In this document: positions 43,849-54,837 of the stretch, piece after piece
Position numbering within the stretch: the first letter of the stretch is position 1
How the letters are laid out: each line of letters starts with the position of its first letter
NCBI GenBank assembly: GCA_013289445.1
Contig: JABCZZ010000004.1
Location: 8,290 to 69,041 of the forward strand
Length of the DNA: 60,752 bases
DNA from: Alphaproteobacteria bacterium
GTDB lineage: Bacteria > Pseudomonadota > Alphaproteobacteria > Rickettsiales > JABCZZ01
Reading direction: 5' to 3'
The notes under the pieces: generated by a model
What the model was told of the DNA's origin: nothing
The model's database searches: none
What the model saw: only the letters and a program-made list of their open reading frames with translations
Made by a program: the position numbers and the translations under genes

Positions 43849-45915
43849 ATGAAAGAACGCTCCTCTGCATTCCTTACTACGAAAATGCTGAAACAGGCCG
43901 TTGGCGACTCTTTTAACCGACTTACGCCGCGTTATCAGTTGCGCAATCCGGTGATGTTCACTGTTTTTGTGGGTTCTATCGTTACGACCTGCTTATTGGT
44001 ACAAAACCTCCGTGTCCCCAGTGGCGAGCCCAGCTGGTTTATTGCTGCGGTAGCTTTCTGGCTCTGGTTTACCGTGCTCTTTGCCAATTTTGCCGAGGCG
44101 GTAGCGGAAGGCAAAGGCAAGGCACAGGCGGAAAATCTCAAAGCTACAAGGCGTGATGTACCCGCCAAAAAACTAGCGGATGCAAAAAACCGTAAGTCCT
44201 ATGAGATTGTTTCAGCCAACACTCTGCGAGCAAAAAATATTGTGTTTGTCGAAGCCGGAGATTTTATTCCCGGCGACGGGGAAGTCATAGAAGGCATTGC
44301 CTCGGTGGATGAAAGCGCCATCACCGGCGAATCCGCGCCTGTTATCCGTGAATCCGGCGGCGATCGCGACGCGGTTACCGGCGGCACGCGAGTGCTTTCC
44401 GACTGGATCGTAGTGCGCATCACCTCCAATCCGGGGGAAAGTTTTCTTGATAAAATGATTGCGCTTGTCGAAGGCGCCAAGCGCCAAAAGACACCCAATG
44501 AAATTGCGTTGTCGATTCTGCTTGCGGCCATGACTATCATTTTCCTGCTCGCAACCGCTACTTTGCTGCCCTACTCGCTATTCGCAGTCGAACGTGCGGG
44601 ACATGGCGTTCCCGTAAGCATCACCGTGTTGATTGCACTGCTGGTTTGTCTTGCGCCTACTACCATTGGCGGATTGCTCTCTGCTATCGGCATCGCCGGC
44701 ATGAACCGCCTGGTACAGGCCAATGTCATTGCCACTTCGGGCCGTGCGGTAGAAGCAGCAGGAGATGTTAATGTGCTGCTGCTCGACAAAACAGGTACGA
44801 TTACCTACGGCAACAGACAGGCAGTAGCCTTTTTTGCGGCTGAAGGTATATCGCTAGCCCAGCTCGCCGAAGCCGCCATGCTCTCTTCTATTGCCGATGA
44901 AACGCCTGAAGGAAAAAGCATTGTGGCGCTCGCCTGCGAAAAATACGCGCTGAAAACGAAAAATACGCAGGATCTCGGCGCGACGTTCATTCCTTTCAGC
45001 GCTGAGACGCGTTTAAGCGGAATTACGCTTAGCAACCGTCAGATTTTTAAAGGCGCGGGTGATGCAATAGAGCGGTATGCCAAAGCGGGCGGCGGCAAGG
45101 TGCCTGAAGCAGTTGCAAGACAAATAGAAACCATTGCACGCCAGGGCGGCACCCCTCTCGTTGTGGCGGACGGCATTAAAGTGCTGGGCGTGATTCATCT
45201 CAAGGACGTGGTAAAAGCAGGTATCAAGGAGCGCCTTGCAGAACTGCGTCTCATGGGAATTAAAAGCGTCATGATTACCGGTGATAATCCCCTCACGGCA
45301 GCGGCCATCGCATCGGAAGCCGGCGTCGATGACTTTCTGGCGCAAGCGACACCTGAGACAAAGCTTAAATATATCCGCAAGATGCAGGAAGGCGGTGAAC
45401 TGGTCGCCATGGTAGGAGACGGCACCAATGATGCCCCGGCACTGGCTCAGGCAGATGTCGCCGTAGCCATGAACAGCGGTACCCAAGCCGCCAAAGAAGC
45501 AGGAAATATGGTGGATCTGGATTCCGATCCTACAAAACTCATTGAAATCGTCGAAATCGGCAAGCAACTGCTAATGACGCGCGGCAGCCTTACTACGTTT
45601 TCGATTGCCAATGATGTCGCCAAATATTTCGCCATTATTCCCGCTGCCTTTATCAGCACCTACCCGGTGCTGGGGGTGCTGAATATCATGCATCTTGCCT
45701 CGCCGCTTTCCGCCATTCTTTCCGCTGTTATTTTTAATGCGCTCACTATCGTATTTCTGATTCCTTTGGCACTTAAGGGGGTGGCATATCGCCCCATCGG
45801 CGCTGCGCGCTTGTTACGCTACAATATGGGAGTATATGGCATCGGCGGCATCATTGTTCCATTCATCGGCATCAAGATTATTGATGTGGGCCTGCAGTGG
45901 ATAGGAGCGATATAA
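43849..45915 (+). CDS. kdpB: K+-transporting ATPase subunit B (P-type ATPase)
   Basis: 688 residues from ATG 43849 (AATAGGGCGG upstream); the open frame extends back into kdpA, but that part lacks homology. Motifs: actuator [25 protein letters not shown] (phosphorylated Asp), nucleotide-domain [18 protein letters not shown] and [20 protein letters not shown]. KdpB hydrolyses ATP to drive K+ through KdpA. It ends one base before kdpC. Confidence 0.97.
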   Translation: MKERSSAFLTTKMLKQAVGDSFNRLTPRYQLRNPVMFTVFVGSIVTTCLLVQNLRVPSGEPSWFIAAVAFWLWFTVLFANFAEAVAEGKGKAQAENLKATRRDVPAKKLADAKNRKSYEIVSANTLRAKNIVFVEAGDFIPGDGEVIEGIASVDESAITGESAPVIRESGGDRDAVTGGTRVLSDWIVVRITSNPGESFLDKMIALVEGAKRQKTPNEIALSILLAAMTIIFLLATATLLPYSLFAVERAGHGVPVSITVLIALLVCLAPTTIGGLLSAIGIAGMNRLVQANVIATSGRAVEAAGDVNVLLLDKTGTITYGNRQAVAFFAAEGISLAQLAEAAMLSSIADETPEGKSIVALACEKYALKTKNTQDLGATFIPFSAETRLSGITLSNRQIFKGAGDAIERYAKAGGGKVPEAVARQIETIARQGGTPLVVADGIKVLGVIHLKDVVKAGIKERLAELRLMGIKSVMITGDNPLTAAAIASEAGVDDFLAQATPETKLKYIRKMQEGGELVAMVGDGTNDAPALAQADVAVAMNSGTQAAKEAGNMVDLDSDPTKLIEIVEIGKQLLMTRGSLTTFSIANDVAKYFAIIPAAFISTYPVLGVLNIMHLASPLSAILSAVIFNALTIVFLIPLALKGVAYRPIGAARLLRYNMGVYGIGGIIVPFIGIKIIDVGLQWIGAI

Positions 45916-45916
45916 T

Positions 45917-46489
45917 ATGAGTCTTTATTTACGTAGCAATTTTCTGCTTTTCATTTTTCTTACGCTGCTGCTGGGCGTTGTATACCCGGGACTTTGCACT
46001 TTGGCCTTGCAGGCGGCATTTCCCGCACAGACACAGGGCAGCCTGATTGTAAGAGAGCATCATGTGCTTGGTTCTGAGCTTATCGGTCAGAATTTCAGCG
46101 ATCCCAGATATTTTTGGGGCAGGCTATCCGCTACCTCGCCACAGGTTTATAACGCTGCATCCTCATCGGGAAGTAATTTTAATCCTGCCAATCCTGCATT
46201 ATTTGATGCCGTGAAGGGTCGCGCGGAAGCACTCAGGAAGGCAGATCCGGCCAATAAAGAACCTATTCCGGTGGACCTCGTCACCGCTTCGGCTAGCGGT
46301 CTTGATCCGCATATCAGCCCTGCATCCGCGCAATACCAGGCTGTGCGGGTAGCCAAAGCGCGCGGACTGCCGCCTGAACAAGTGCAGACTCTTATAAAAA
46401 AACATACAGAGGAACGACAGTTCGGTATACTGGGCGAACCCAGAGTCAATCTGCTGATGCTCAACCTGGATCTGGACGGAAAATTGTAA
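45917..46489 (+). CDS. kdpC: K+-transporting ATPase subunit C
   Basis: 190 residues. One N-terminal transmembrane helix (about 8-32, LLFIFLTLLLGVVYPGLCTL) and a periplasmic domain with GSELIGQNFSDPRYFWGRLSATSP, DLVTASASGLDPHISPASA and VNLLMLNLDL, the standard KdpC sequence. It stabilises the KdpA-KdpB assembly. kdpD starts 7 bp later. Confidence 0.97.
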   Translation: MSLYLRSNFLLFIFLTLLLGVVYPGLCTLALQAAFPAQTQGSLIVREHHVLGSELIGQNFSDPRYFWGRLSATSPQVYNAASSSGSNFNPANPALFDAVKGRAEALRKADPANKEPIPVDLVTASASGLDPHISPASAQYQAVRVAKARGLPPEQVQTLIKKHTEERQFGILGEPRVNLLMLNLDLDGKL

Positions 46490-46496
46490 CGCACAC

Positions 46497-49193
46497 GTGA
46501 GTTCATACGACCGCAGACCCGACCCTGACGCCTTGCTCGGCATGGTGCAGGCGGAAGAAGCAAAATCCCACCGGGGGCGCCTCAAGATTTTCTTTGGCGG
46601 CTGCGCTGGAACGGGGAAGACGTATGCCATGTTATCCGCCGCACTCGCTCAATTGCGCGAAGAGACCGATGTGGTGGCAGGCATCATCGAAACCCATGGA
46701 CGAACAGAAACACAAAAACTCCTGCAAGGCATTCCCATCATCCCGCTCAGCGAATTTACTCACAAAGGCATTCCTTTGAGAGAATTCAACCTGGATGCGG
46801 CGAAAGCACGAAAACCCGCAATCATCCTTGTGGATGAGCTGGCCCACACCAACGCCCCCGGCTCGCGTCATCCAAAACGCTGGCAGGATGTAGAGGAATT
46901 ATTGGCAGCGGGCATTGATGTCTACACCACGCTCAATGTGCAGCATCTGGAGTCCTTGAGCGATGTGATTGCCGGGGTGACGGGTATACGGGTAAAGGAG
47001 ACCGTGCCGGATTCCATTTTTGATGCTGCCGATGATATTGTGCTAGTCGATATTACCCCGGATGAGCTGCTCAAACGCCTCAAGGAAGGCAAAGTATATG
47101 TGGCAGAAGCCGCCAGAGGACGCGCTGCAGAAAGTTTTTTTAAGAAAAATAATATCATCGCCCTGCGGGAATTGGCGCTCCGGCGCACCTCGGAACGAGT
47201 AGATGCGCAAATGACGGCCTATAATCTGCGCGAAGGCATTAAAGATGCTACTCCTGTTGCCGATAAAATCATGGTGTGCATCGGTCCCGACGCACTTTCC
47301 GCCAAATTGGTGCGTACTGCCAAGCGTATGGCCATTTCGCTCAAAGCTTCATGGGTAGCGGTGTATGTTGAGAATCATCGCCATTACCGCCTCACAGATG
47401 AGGGTAGGGCTGCAGTCGAAAGCAATATGCGCATGGCGGAGCGCATGGGAGGCAGGATGGTCATCCTTCAAGGTGACAACGCCACGGAAGAGGTTATTGC
47501 GTATGCACGCGAGAATAATGTTACTAAAATCATTCTTGGTAAACCCGAAAAATCCCGCTGGCGGGAAATGCTGTATGGATCCTTTGCCGATATAGTCATA
47601 CGCAGAAGCGGCCATATTGACGTGTACGTGGTTACCGGTGAACCGCCGCTCAAGCAATTCTTTGGCCGCAAAAGCAACCAGCTTGTCTTTAAGCCCTCTC
47701 TGTATGGATGGACTTTGCTGGTGATTACACTAGCCACGCTGATTGGCATAGCATGTCGCGACTTGCTGCTGCCCATTGATCAGGCGCTTCTTTATCTTAT
47801 CGGCAATATCATTGTGGCATCGCGATTCGGGCGCGGCCCTTCCATTTTCTATGCGGTGCTGTCTGCTGCCTGCTTCAATTTTTTCTTTCTCCCTCCCCTT
47901 TATACTTTTGAAATTTATGACCGTTCTTACTGGATGACGCTTATTGTCATGCTCACCACCAGTCTGGTGATCACTTCCTACGCCTCCCGCCTTCGCCTGC
48001 AGGCAATGATTTCAAGAAGACGTGAGCAACATACTCAAATGCTTTACACACTCACGCGAGCTCTGGCTTCCACTCGTGGGCAGAAAACGATGGCCGAGGT
48101 GGCAGCACAGCATATTCAGGAAGTCTATGATGTGGATGTCACCATTTGGCTCGCTGATCCGACAGGCCATTTAAGTTCGCTCATAGGTTCTCTGCCTGAG
48201 CGTGATTACGTCAAAGAAATGGCGGTACTGCAATGGAGCTATAGTAACCAGCATACTGCCGGGCACGATACCACTACCATGCCAAGCGCGCGAGGGATCT
48301 ATCTCCCCCTTATGACCAGTGGAGGCGCGCTCGGAGTCTTAGGTGTTCTTCCCCGATCTGAACAGAATTTTTTGCTCGAAGAAGTCTCTGCGCTCGAAAC
48401 ACTGGCAAGTTTATTGGCTTCAGCCCTTGAGCGGGCCAATGCCACCGATATTGCTCAACAATCCAAATTGGAAGCCGAAAGTGAAAAACTGCGCAGCATT
48501 CTACTCTCTACGGTTTCTCATGACTTGCGCACCCCGCTTGCTTCAATAACCGGAGCATCCAGCAGCCTGCTGACAGACAGCGATAAGCTCTCGCCTGACA
48601 CCATTGTGGAATTGAGCCGCTCCATTCACCACGAAGCCCAGCGTCTTTCGCATATTGTGACAAACCTGCTCGATGTAACAAGTCTGGAATCCGGTACAGT
48701 AAAGCTCAACCTTCAGCCTTATTTTGTAGAAGAAATTATCGGTTCCGCCCTCACAAGGCTGGAAATTCTTTTGGCAGACCATTTCCTCCACACCCATGCA
48801 GAAGCCGGCCTGCCCATGGTGAATGTCGATGGATTAATGATAGAGCAAGTCATCATCAATTTGCTGGAGAACGCTGCAAAATATACTCCTCCTGGCAGTA
48901 CCATTACGGTTAATGCCATCCTTAAAGAAACCATGGTACAGATAAGCGTTGCCGATAACGGCCCTGGCATCCCGCAAGGCGACGAGAAGAAGATTTTCGA
49001 TAAGTTTTATACCACGGCCCAGTATAACACTCAAACGGGCACGGGCTTGGGTCTAGCCATCTGTAAGGGAATACTTACGGCACATCATGGAGAAATCTGG
49101 GCAGAAAGACAAGCTGAAGGCGGAGTCATTTTTTATTTTACGCTGGCCGCTACAGAAGCCGCGACAAAGGATATAAACCATGACGCAGCCTGA
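46497..49193 (+). CDS. kdpD: Sensor histidine kinase KdpD
   Basis: 898 residues from a GTG at 46497, chosen because the conserved RPDPDALLGMVQ follows. Order: N-terminal KdpD domain with the P-loop-like GCAGTGKTYAML (about 36-47) and VDELAHTNAPGSRHPKRWQDV; a USP-like domain (about 250-370); four transmembrane helices (about 400-500); a GAF domain (about 530-660); HisKA with His in STVSHDLRTPLAS; HATPase with NLLENAAKYTPPGS, DNGPGIP and GTGLGLAICKGI. It senses low K+/turgor and controls KdpE. It overlaps kdpE by 14 bp. Confidence 0.97.
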   Translation: MSSYDRRPDPDALLGMVQAEEAKSHRGRLKIFFGGCAGTGKTYAMLSAALAQLREETDVVAGIIETHGRTETQKLLQGIPIIPLSEFTHKGIPLREFNLDAAKARKPAIILVDELAHTNAPGSRHPKRWQDVEELLAAGIDVYTTLNVQHLESLSDVIAGVTGIRVKETVPDSIFDAADDIVLVDITPDELLKRLKEGKVYVAEAARGRAAESFFKKNNIIALRELALRRTSERVDAQMTAYNLREGIKDATPVADKIMVCIGPDALSAKLVRTAKRMAISLKASWVAVYVENHRHYRLTDEGRAAVESNMRMAERMGGRMVILQGDNATEEVIAYARENNVTKIILGKPEKSRWREMLYGSFADIVIRRSGHIDVYVVTGEPPLKQFFGRKSNQLVFKPSLYGWTLLVITLATLIGIACRDLLLPIDQALLYLIGNIIVASRFGRGPSIFYAVLSAACFNFFFLPPLYTFEIYDRSYWMTLIVMLTTSLVITSYASRLRLQAMISRRREQHTQMLYTLTRALASTRGQKTMAEVAAQHIQEVYDVDVTIWLADPTGHLSSLIGSLPERDYVKEMAVLQWSYSNQHTAGHDTTTMPSARGIYLPLMTSGGALGVLGVLPRSEQNFLLEEVSALETLASLLASALERANATDIAQQSKLEAESEKLRSILLSTVSHDLRTPLASITGASSSLLTDSDKLSPDTIVELSRSIHHEAQRLSHIVTNLLDVTSLESGTVKLNLQPYFVEEIIGSALTRLEILLADHFLHTHAEAGLPMVNVDGLMIEQVIINLLENAAKYTPPGSTITVNAILKETMVQISVADNGPGIPQGDEKKIFDKFYTTAQYNTQTGTGLGLAICKGILTAHHGEIWAERQAEGGVIFYFTLAATEAATKDINHDAA

Positions 49194-49875
49194 AACCCAT
49201 ATCCTCGTAATTGAGGACGAACCGGAAATACGCAAATTTCTAAAAGTTGCACTTATCAATAATGCCTTTAAGCCAATCTTTGCCGAAACTGCCAGAGACG
49301 GCATGAAGCTTATCACCAATCAACCCCCTGAAATGATCATTTTGGATTTAGGCTTGCCGGATATGGACGGGCTGGATGTCATCAGAGCAGTCAGAGAATG
49401 GAGCGCCATTCCGATTATTGTACTTTCTGCCCGTGGCCAGGAACATGACAAGGTTGCGGCATTAGAACTGGGTGCGGACGATTACCTTACCAAACCCTTT
49501 GGGGTACCAGAGTTGCTGGCGCGTTTAAAAGTTGCACTACGTCACGCCAGGAACAATTCATCAACGAAGTCACCCCTGTTTGAGATAGGTGATATCTCTG
49601 TCGATCTGGAAAAGCGACTGGTAAAAGTGAAAGGTCAGGAGGTGCACTTTACTCCGACTGAATACAAGTTACTTGCATTGCTGGTAAAACATGCAGGCAA
49701 GGTCATCACGCAACAGCAATTACTCAAAGAAGTGTGGGGGAAGAATTCAACGGAAAACAGCCATTACTTACGCGTATATGCACAACATCTTCGCCAAAAG
49801 CTCGGCGATGACCCCATGCGTCCGCGCTATATTGTTACAGAAGCCGGTATAGGATATAGATTAAAAAGCGAATAA
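49180..49875 (+). CDS. kdpE: Response regulator KdpE
   Basis: 231 residues. Receiver with acidic residues in ILVIEDEPE, phosphoacceptor Asp in IILDLGLPDMDG, Ser in VLSARGQEHDK and Lys in DDYLTKPFG, then an OmpR-type winged helix with FTPTEYKLLALLVKHAGKVI and the C-terminal hairpin ending GYRLKSE. It activates kdpFABC when phosphorylated by KdpD. A 30-residue silent-diverged remnant of another kdpE lies at 35182-35274. Confidence 0.97.
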   Translation: MTQPETHILVIEDEPEIRKFLKVALINNAFKPIFAETARDGMKLITNQPPEMIILDLGLPDMDGLDVIRAVREWSAIPIIVLSARGQEHDKVAALELGADDYLTKPFGVPELLARLKVALRHARNNSSTKSPLFEIGDISVDLEKRLVKVKGQEVHFTPTEYKLLALLVKHAGKVITQQQLLKEVWGKNSTENSHYLRVYAQHLRQKLGDDPMRPRYIVTEAGIGYRLKSE

Positions 49876-49962
49876 CGATAAGTGCTGGAAAATCGCTGAT
49901 CCCTGGCTTTAGCCAGACCATAGAGTCCCGTTTGATATCACACTATTTGAGATCTCAACAAA

Positions 49963-51258
49963 ATGCACACCAGGCTTGAACATAAAGCAATAGCCGCGGT
50001 GGTGCTTGGCAATGCGCTTGAATTTTATGATTTTACGATTTACGCGTTTTTTGCAGTGTCTATAGGGCAGACATTTTTTCCCTCGAAAAATGCCTCGGAT
50101 AGTCTTCTGGCGTCGCTTGCCCTCTTTGGGATTGGTTATGTCATGCGTCCCATAGGCGGCATTCTAATAGGCGCATTTGCTGATAAGGCAGGGCGTAAAC
50201 CCGCCATGCTCCTTACGATTAGCCTCATGGCGATAGGTATGCTGATGCTTGCTTCATGCCCGGGGTACGGTACGCTTGGCAGTGGCGCGCAAATAATTGT
50301 CATTCTGGGCAGGCTCATACAAGGCTTAGCGCTTGGCGGTGAAGTGGGGCCCTCTACGGCTTATTTACTAGAAGCAGCGCCCAAAGACCGGCGGGGTTTT
50401 GCAGCCAGCTGGCAGATCGCCAGCCAAGGTTGCGCAGCATTATTTGCCGGCCTTATCGCCACAGGCTTGACCTTCCTGATGGGAGAACATGCGATGAACG
50501 ACTGGGGCTGGCGCATCATGTTTCTGCTTGGCATTGCAATTGTGCCTGTGGGGCTTGCCATCCGTAACCATCTGCCAGAGACTTCCCATACGCCACACCA
50601 GAGCATTTCAATCCGTTCGCTATATGCAGTGTTGACGGCACTTACCCTCAAGCATGGAAAATTATTGTTGCTGATGTTTGTTATCATAGCCGCATCCACC
50701 GTTTCAAATTCCATCGGGACGAATATGCCTGTGTATGCGAGGTCGACATTAGGGCTTGCAGAGAAAATATCCACAGCGGTGCCCATTGCGCTGGGCATTG
50801 CATCCGTTTTATTCCCTCTGGCAGGAGGCTGGCTTGCGGATCGCATTGGTCGCCGTCCGCTATTACTTTGGCCACGCGCGATGATTGTGATTCTGGCTGT
50901 GCCGGCATTTTATGGGCTTGCTCAGCATCCGACGGCGGTCAATGTATATGTTGTAACATTTCTGCTGTCTGCTTTATCTTCGATTAATGCTGCGGCTATT
51001 ATTGTCAGCATTCCCGAATCACTTCCCATGGGCGTTCGAAGCGCAGGCCTGTCGATTGTATATGCATTTTCTGTATCCATTTTTGGCGGTAGTACAAATT
51101 ATGTCATTAACAAATTGATTGTGATGACAGGCAACATTCTTATGCCGGCCTATTATCTCCTCGCCTTCAGCATTGCAGGGATGATCGCAGCAATGCTTAT
51201 GAAGGAGACGCTGGGTACAGATATTGATTGCGAAGCAGGTGTGATGCGACGCGACTAG
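49963..51258 (+). CDS. MFS transporter, metabolite:H+ symporter (MHS/ProP-like) type
   Basis: 431 residues, 12 transmembrane helices expected. MHS-family marks: NALEFYDFTIYAFFAVSIG at the first helix, the loop FADKAGRKPAML (A-motif between helices 2 and 3), GLALGGEVGPSTAYLLEAAP in helix 4 and WGWRIMFLLG in helix 6, and a second A-like motif WLADRIGRRPLL in the middle loop. Such carriers take up organic acids or osmolytes such as citrate, alpha-ketoglutarate or proline/betaine; the substrate cannot be told. Placement after the kdp operon would fit osmotic adaptation, but there is an 87 bp gap and no direct evidence. Confidence 0.9.
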   Translation: MHTRLEHKAIAAVVLGNALEFYDFTIYAFFAVSIGQTFFPSKNASDSLLASLALFGIGYVMRPIGGILIGAFADKAGRKPAMLLTISLMAIGMLMLASCPGYGTLGSGAQIIVILGRLIQGLALGGEVGPSTAYLLEAAPKDRRGFAASWQIASQGCAALFAGLIATGLTFLMGEHAMNDWGWRIMFLLGIAIVPVGLAIRNHLPETSHTPHQSISIRSLYAVLTALTLKHGKLLLLMFVIIAASTVSNSIGTNMPVYARSTLGLAEKISTAVPIALGIASVLFPLAGGWLADRIGRRPLLLWPRAMIVILAVPAFYGLAQHPTAVNVYVVTFLLSALSSINAAAIIVSIPESLPMGVRSAGLSIVYAFSVSIFGGSTNYVINKLIVMTGNILMPAYYLLAFSIAGMIAAMLMKETLGTDIDCEAGVMRRD

Positions 51259-51719
51259 GGAATAGTGAAAATCGTGCTTTGGGGGTATGTATTACTAAAG
51301 ATTTCCGAGCATCGCGATGCGCTCCATTTACCGGTAGAGTCAACCGCCACTGAGAAATCTTTTATAATGTCGGCGGCGTCCGTATAAATGCGTATCTCGC
51401 AATACTGACGTTCCGTAATTCCATGATAGGTATCAATACTCTGATAATTTTTATTGTTCGACGCAAAACGATCCGACGTTGTTTGCTTGGGATCCCCCTT
51501 ATATTGCCTGGTATATTGGGTGGAAACCCAGCGATATACCCTTTTATTACCTGCCTGCTCGAATAGGCCTGCCGGATAGCCGTAGTCGATAAAGAATTGA
51601 TTGATCGGACTGCCGTCATATCCTCTATTCAGATAATAGGTTATGTAGTCAGGGGAATTGCCGCTAGAACAGCACCCTGAAAGAATAAGAATAATAAGGG
51701 GAATGACAGCACGTTTCAT
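51255..51719 (-). CDS. Lipoprotein of unknown function
   Basis: 154 residues. Signal peptide MKRAVIPLIILILSGC with lipobox LSGC (Cys16). The mature part has a YDGSPINQFFIDYGYPAG segment, YRWVSTQYTRQY and a Cys pair around CEIRIYTDAADIIKDF and SRCSEIF, which could form a disulfide. The plan (a short Tyr/Trp-rich beta domain after the lipobox) is common among small outer-membrane lipoproteins of alphaproteobacteria, but I do not recognise a named family. Convergent with the MFS gene (4 bp overlap). Confidence 0.7.
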   Translation of the reverse strand: MKRAVIPLIILILSGCCSSGNSPDYITYYLNRGYDGSPINQFFIDYGYPAGLFEQAGNKRVYRWVSTQYTRQYKGDPKQTTSDRFASNNKNYQSIDTYHGITERQYCEIRIYTDAADIIKDFSVAVDSTGKWSASRCSEIFSNTYPQSTIFTIP

Positions 51720-51856
51720 CTATATTTCCCTAAGGAGTTGGTTGCCATGACTATGGCCCGATATACCATTAAGTATCCGTGTGGGAATGCAGGCCACGGT
51801 ATAAAAAATGTATATTGCCCTTGGTTGAAAGTGTGGGGGTTGATATATAGCGATAT

Positions 51857-54832
51857 ATGACCGACTCCGCTTCGCACCGGTTGCGTGAAGCCGCCTTAAA
51901 AAAAATGGATGAGCTACTGGCCGCATCCCCCGAGGCCGTTGAAACGCGTTTTGAGCGTGCCTGCCTCTTGGGCGAACTTGGCCGCAAGGAAGAAGCAAAA
52001 TCGGCTTATCTGGATGTGTTGGCCAAAGAGCCTGCACATTTCGGCGCACTCAACAATCTTGGAAATCTGCTGTACGGCATGGGGTTCACAACGGCAGCCT
52101 GCACCTTGTATACGCAGGCGGTAGCGCTGCATCCGGAAAATCCCAAAGCGCATGTTAATCTTGCCAGCCTGCTTGCCGCAAGGAACGAACCTGAACAGGC
52201 GATGAAGCATTTTGAGGCGGCGCTTCGTCTTGACCCCGATCATATGCAAGCCAATCGCGGACTGGCGTATCTTTTAACCGAATCAAGAGATGAACAGCGG
52301 GCGGCATTCTACAGGCAAAAAGCCTTTGAAGGGCGGCCGGTAGAAGTATTGCCTTACTACGGCGAAGACGCGCCCATTACGTTGCTGCTTCTGGTTTCTG
52401 CGCTGGGCGGCATTATCCCTATGCGCCACCACTTCGACGAACGCATCTTTCTCGTGTCGGTAATTTTTGTAGAATTTTATGATCCTGCTGCCCCGCTGCC
52501 GCCTCACCAACTTGTCGTAAACGCCATTGGCGATGCTGATTTGTGCAAAACTGCTTTGCAAGCCGCTATGCAGATATTGGCGCAGACGCAAGCGCCCGTA
52601 ATTAATCATCCCTCACGTGTATTGCTTACCGGGCGGGCTGAGAATGCCGAACGCCTTGCACATATACAAGATGTCATTACGCCTAAAATAGCGTTGCTGC
52701 GACGCGAATTTCTTGAAACGTCAGATGCCCCTGCCCGACTTGCCAAGCAAGGCTTCGCATTTCCCCTGCTGTTACGTGCGCCGGGTTTTCATACCGGACG
52801 TTTCTTTATACGCGTTGAAAACGCGCAGGAACTTGTAACCGGCTTGCCGTCGATGCCGGGAGAAGAATTCCTGGTCATTCAATATCTGGATGCGCGCAAC
52901 CGCGATGGAAAAATCCGCAAATACCGGGTGATGATGATTGATGGTGTCCTATATCCCGTACATGTTGCCATTTCCCATGAATGGAAAATCCACTATTTCA
53001 CTGCCGAGATGGCAGATAATCCGCAACACCGCGCAGAAGACGCTGTCTTTCTCGATGACATGCCGCAGGTATTAGGCCCACGCGCCATGCAAGCACTGGC
53101 AAAAATTAGCGAGACCCTCGGCCTTGATTATGGCGGTATTGATTTCAGCGTAAATGCCGACGGAAAAATACTCCTGTTTGAAGCTAACGCGACGATGGTG
53201 ATCTATCCTGCCAACAAAGACTCGCGATGGGATTATCGCCGGCCTGCAGTCCAGCATATTCTTGATGCCATATACCGCATACTGACCAAGCGCGATCCCA
53301 GGTACGCCCTGCTGCCCATTGAGGCGCTGCTTACCAGTGGCGGCGACGCCCGTATTCTGCGCGATCATTACGGTATGAATAAATACGGCTGCGCCACCTT
53401 GCCGCAACCGGGAATATTATCTTATAGCTCTTCAACCGCTTCGACCATTTCTACTACTGGTTATGCTGCAACTATACAGCTATATGAACGATTGAAAGAG
53501 GCGTCGCACAAGGAAGCCGCACCTGCCATTTACGCTACTGAAATGAACCGCGCTCTTAGGGAACTGCGGGCGCTGTGCGACCTCAATACTTTACCGGGAT
53601 TGGAAATTATTTCCGGTGCTTCAGGAACCCACTTGCATCTTTTCGCCGCCCAGCTGTTGCGTGAAGATAATGCTTCGTTGCTGGTTATCATGCCCGATCC
53701 ATCGGAGACGGGCAGCGGGGTGGGAACCGCTCTGCAGGGGCGCCATTTCGGTGCACACACCGCACTTGGTGGTGCCGCTATTTCAGGCAGTTCCATCACT
53801 GCTGGAGAGAATATAGAAGTGATCGCCGTAAAAAGCCGCATGCTCGATGGCGCGCTGCGCCCTGAAGCGGCGGTGGACCGCGAGATTGAGACATTGGTGG
53901 CACAGGCAGTTGCCGAAGGCCGGCATGTACTTCTTATGCTGACTGACGTATCCAAAACCGGCCTTATCATTCCGAGTCCTGCATGTGCCCTGACTCTGCG
54001 GCAGCGTTTCGGGTCAAAAATGGACGTACTCGTCGATGCCTGTCAGTTCAGACTCGCTGTCTCAACTTTACGCACTTATCTCGATCATGAATTTCTGGTG
54101 GCGATTACAGGTTCCAAATTTGTCACCGGTCCGGCATTCTGCGGTGCCTTATTAGTGCCCCACGCCATAGCGCAGCGATTGCAAACCCGCCCCCTTTCTC
54201 CCCAACTGCAGGCCTATTCCGCCCGTGCCGATTGGCCGCCAGCATGGGCTGCACGACAGGCACTTAACGATATAGCAAATTATGGTTTGCTGTTGCGCTT
54301 TGAAGCCGCACTTGCAGAAATGCGTGCTTTCCGCTGCCTGTGCGAAACACGCATTCTACATTTTCTTGAAACATTTAGAGCAGCCGTCCAGGAACGGTTG
54401 GCCAACGACCCGGTTTTCGAGCCCTTAGCCATGCGCAAGATGGATCGCCAACCCTTGGTGAAAAATACGACATGGGATCATATCCCAACGATTTTTCCGT
54501 TTCTGTTACGTCACGCAAAAACAGGCGCACTATTTACAAGCGATGAGACCACGCGTCTATACGAGCTAATGAAGAGTGATCTGGGTCATCATCCGGCTAT
54601 TCCTTCCACACTGCAGCAAACGGCAGCTCAGCGTTGCTTGCTTGGGCAGCCGGTGGCATATGGCGTGCAGGATGCCGTGCCCGTGAGCGCCTTACGCCTG
54701 AGTATGGATATGCGGCTGATTGTCGACGCTCTATCTCCAGAAGGTCGCGGCAGCAATGCGGTTATTTCGGAAGCTCTCGCAACTCTAGACAAAGCAGCCC
54801 TGCTGGCAGAATATCTGGTGACGGAAACCTAG
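51857..54832 (+). CDS. Three-domain TPR / ATP-grasp / PLP-fold protein, possible ligase-transferase
   Basis: 991 residues. Part 1 (about 5-155): four to five TPR units (ALNNLGNLLYGMGFTTAACTLY; AHVNLASLLAARNEPEQAM; ANRGLAYLL). Part 2 (about 165-490): ATP-grasp-like; FPLLLRAPGFHTGRFF, EEFLVIQYLDARNRDGKIRKYRVMMID cut into lid and core, then DYGGIDFSVN and LLFEANATM, which carries the Glu-x-Asn metal site near residue 440. Part 3 (about 520-870): fold-type I PLP enzyme of the class V aminotransferase kind, with DACQ (Asp727 for the PLP nitrogen, Gln730) and TGSK (Lys754, Schiff-base candidate) followed by FVTGPAFCGALLVP. No signal peptide. Single-gene unit; convergent with a panD-like gene 5 bp away. 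The activity is unknown; amide-bond formation plus a PLP step on an amino acid is the natural inference. Confidence 0.75.
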   Translation: MTDSASHRLREAALKKMDELLAASPEAVETRFERACLLGELGRKEEAKSAYLDVLAKEPAHFGALNNLGNLLYGMGFTTAACTLYTQAVALHPENPKAHVNLASLLAARNEPEQAMKHFEAALRLDPDHMQANRGLAYLLTESRDEQRAAFYRQKAFEGRPVEVLPYYGEDAPITLLLLVSALGGIIPMRHHFDERIFLVSVIFVEFYDPAAPLPPHQLVVNAIGDADLCKTALQAAMQILAQTQAPVINHPSRVLLTGRAENAERLAHIQDVITPKIALLRREFLETSDAPARLAKQGFAFPLLLRAPGFHTGRFFIRVENAQELVTGLPSMPGEEFLVIQYLDARNRDGKIRKYRVMMIDGVLYPVHVAISHEWKIHYFTAEMADNPQHRAEDAVFLDDMPQVLGPRAMQALAKISETLGLDYGGIDFSVNADGKILLFEANATMVIYPANKDSRWDYRRPAVQHILDAIYRILTKRDPRYALLPIEALLTSGGDARILRDHYGMNKYGCATLPQPGILSYSSSTASTISTTGYAATIQLYERLKEASHKEAAPAIYATEMNRALRELRALCDLNTLPGLEIISGASGTHLHLFAAQLLREDNASLLVIMPDPSETGSGVGTALQGRHFGAHTALGGAAISGSSITAGENIEVIAVKSRMLDGALRPEAAVDREIETLVAQAVAEGRHVLLMLTDVSKTGLIIPSPACALTLRQRFGSKMDVLVDACQFRLAVSTLRTYLDHEFLVAITGSKFVTGPAFCGALLVPHAIAQRLQTRPLSPQLQAYSARADWPPAWAARQALNDIANYGLLLRFEAALAEMRAFRCLCETRILHFLETFRAAVQERLANDPVFEPLAMRKMDRQPLVKNTTWDHIPTIFPFLLRHAKTGALFTSDETTRLYELMKSDLGHHPAIPSTLQQTAAQRCLLGQPVAYGVQDAVPVSALRLSMDMRLIVDALSPEGRGSNAVISEALATLDKAALLAEYLVTET

Positions 54833-54837
54833 CGTTT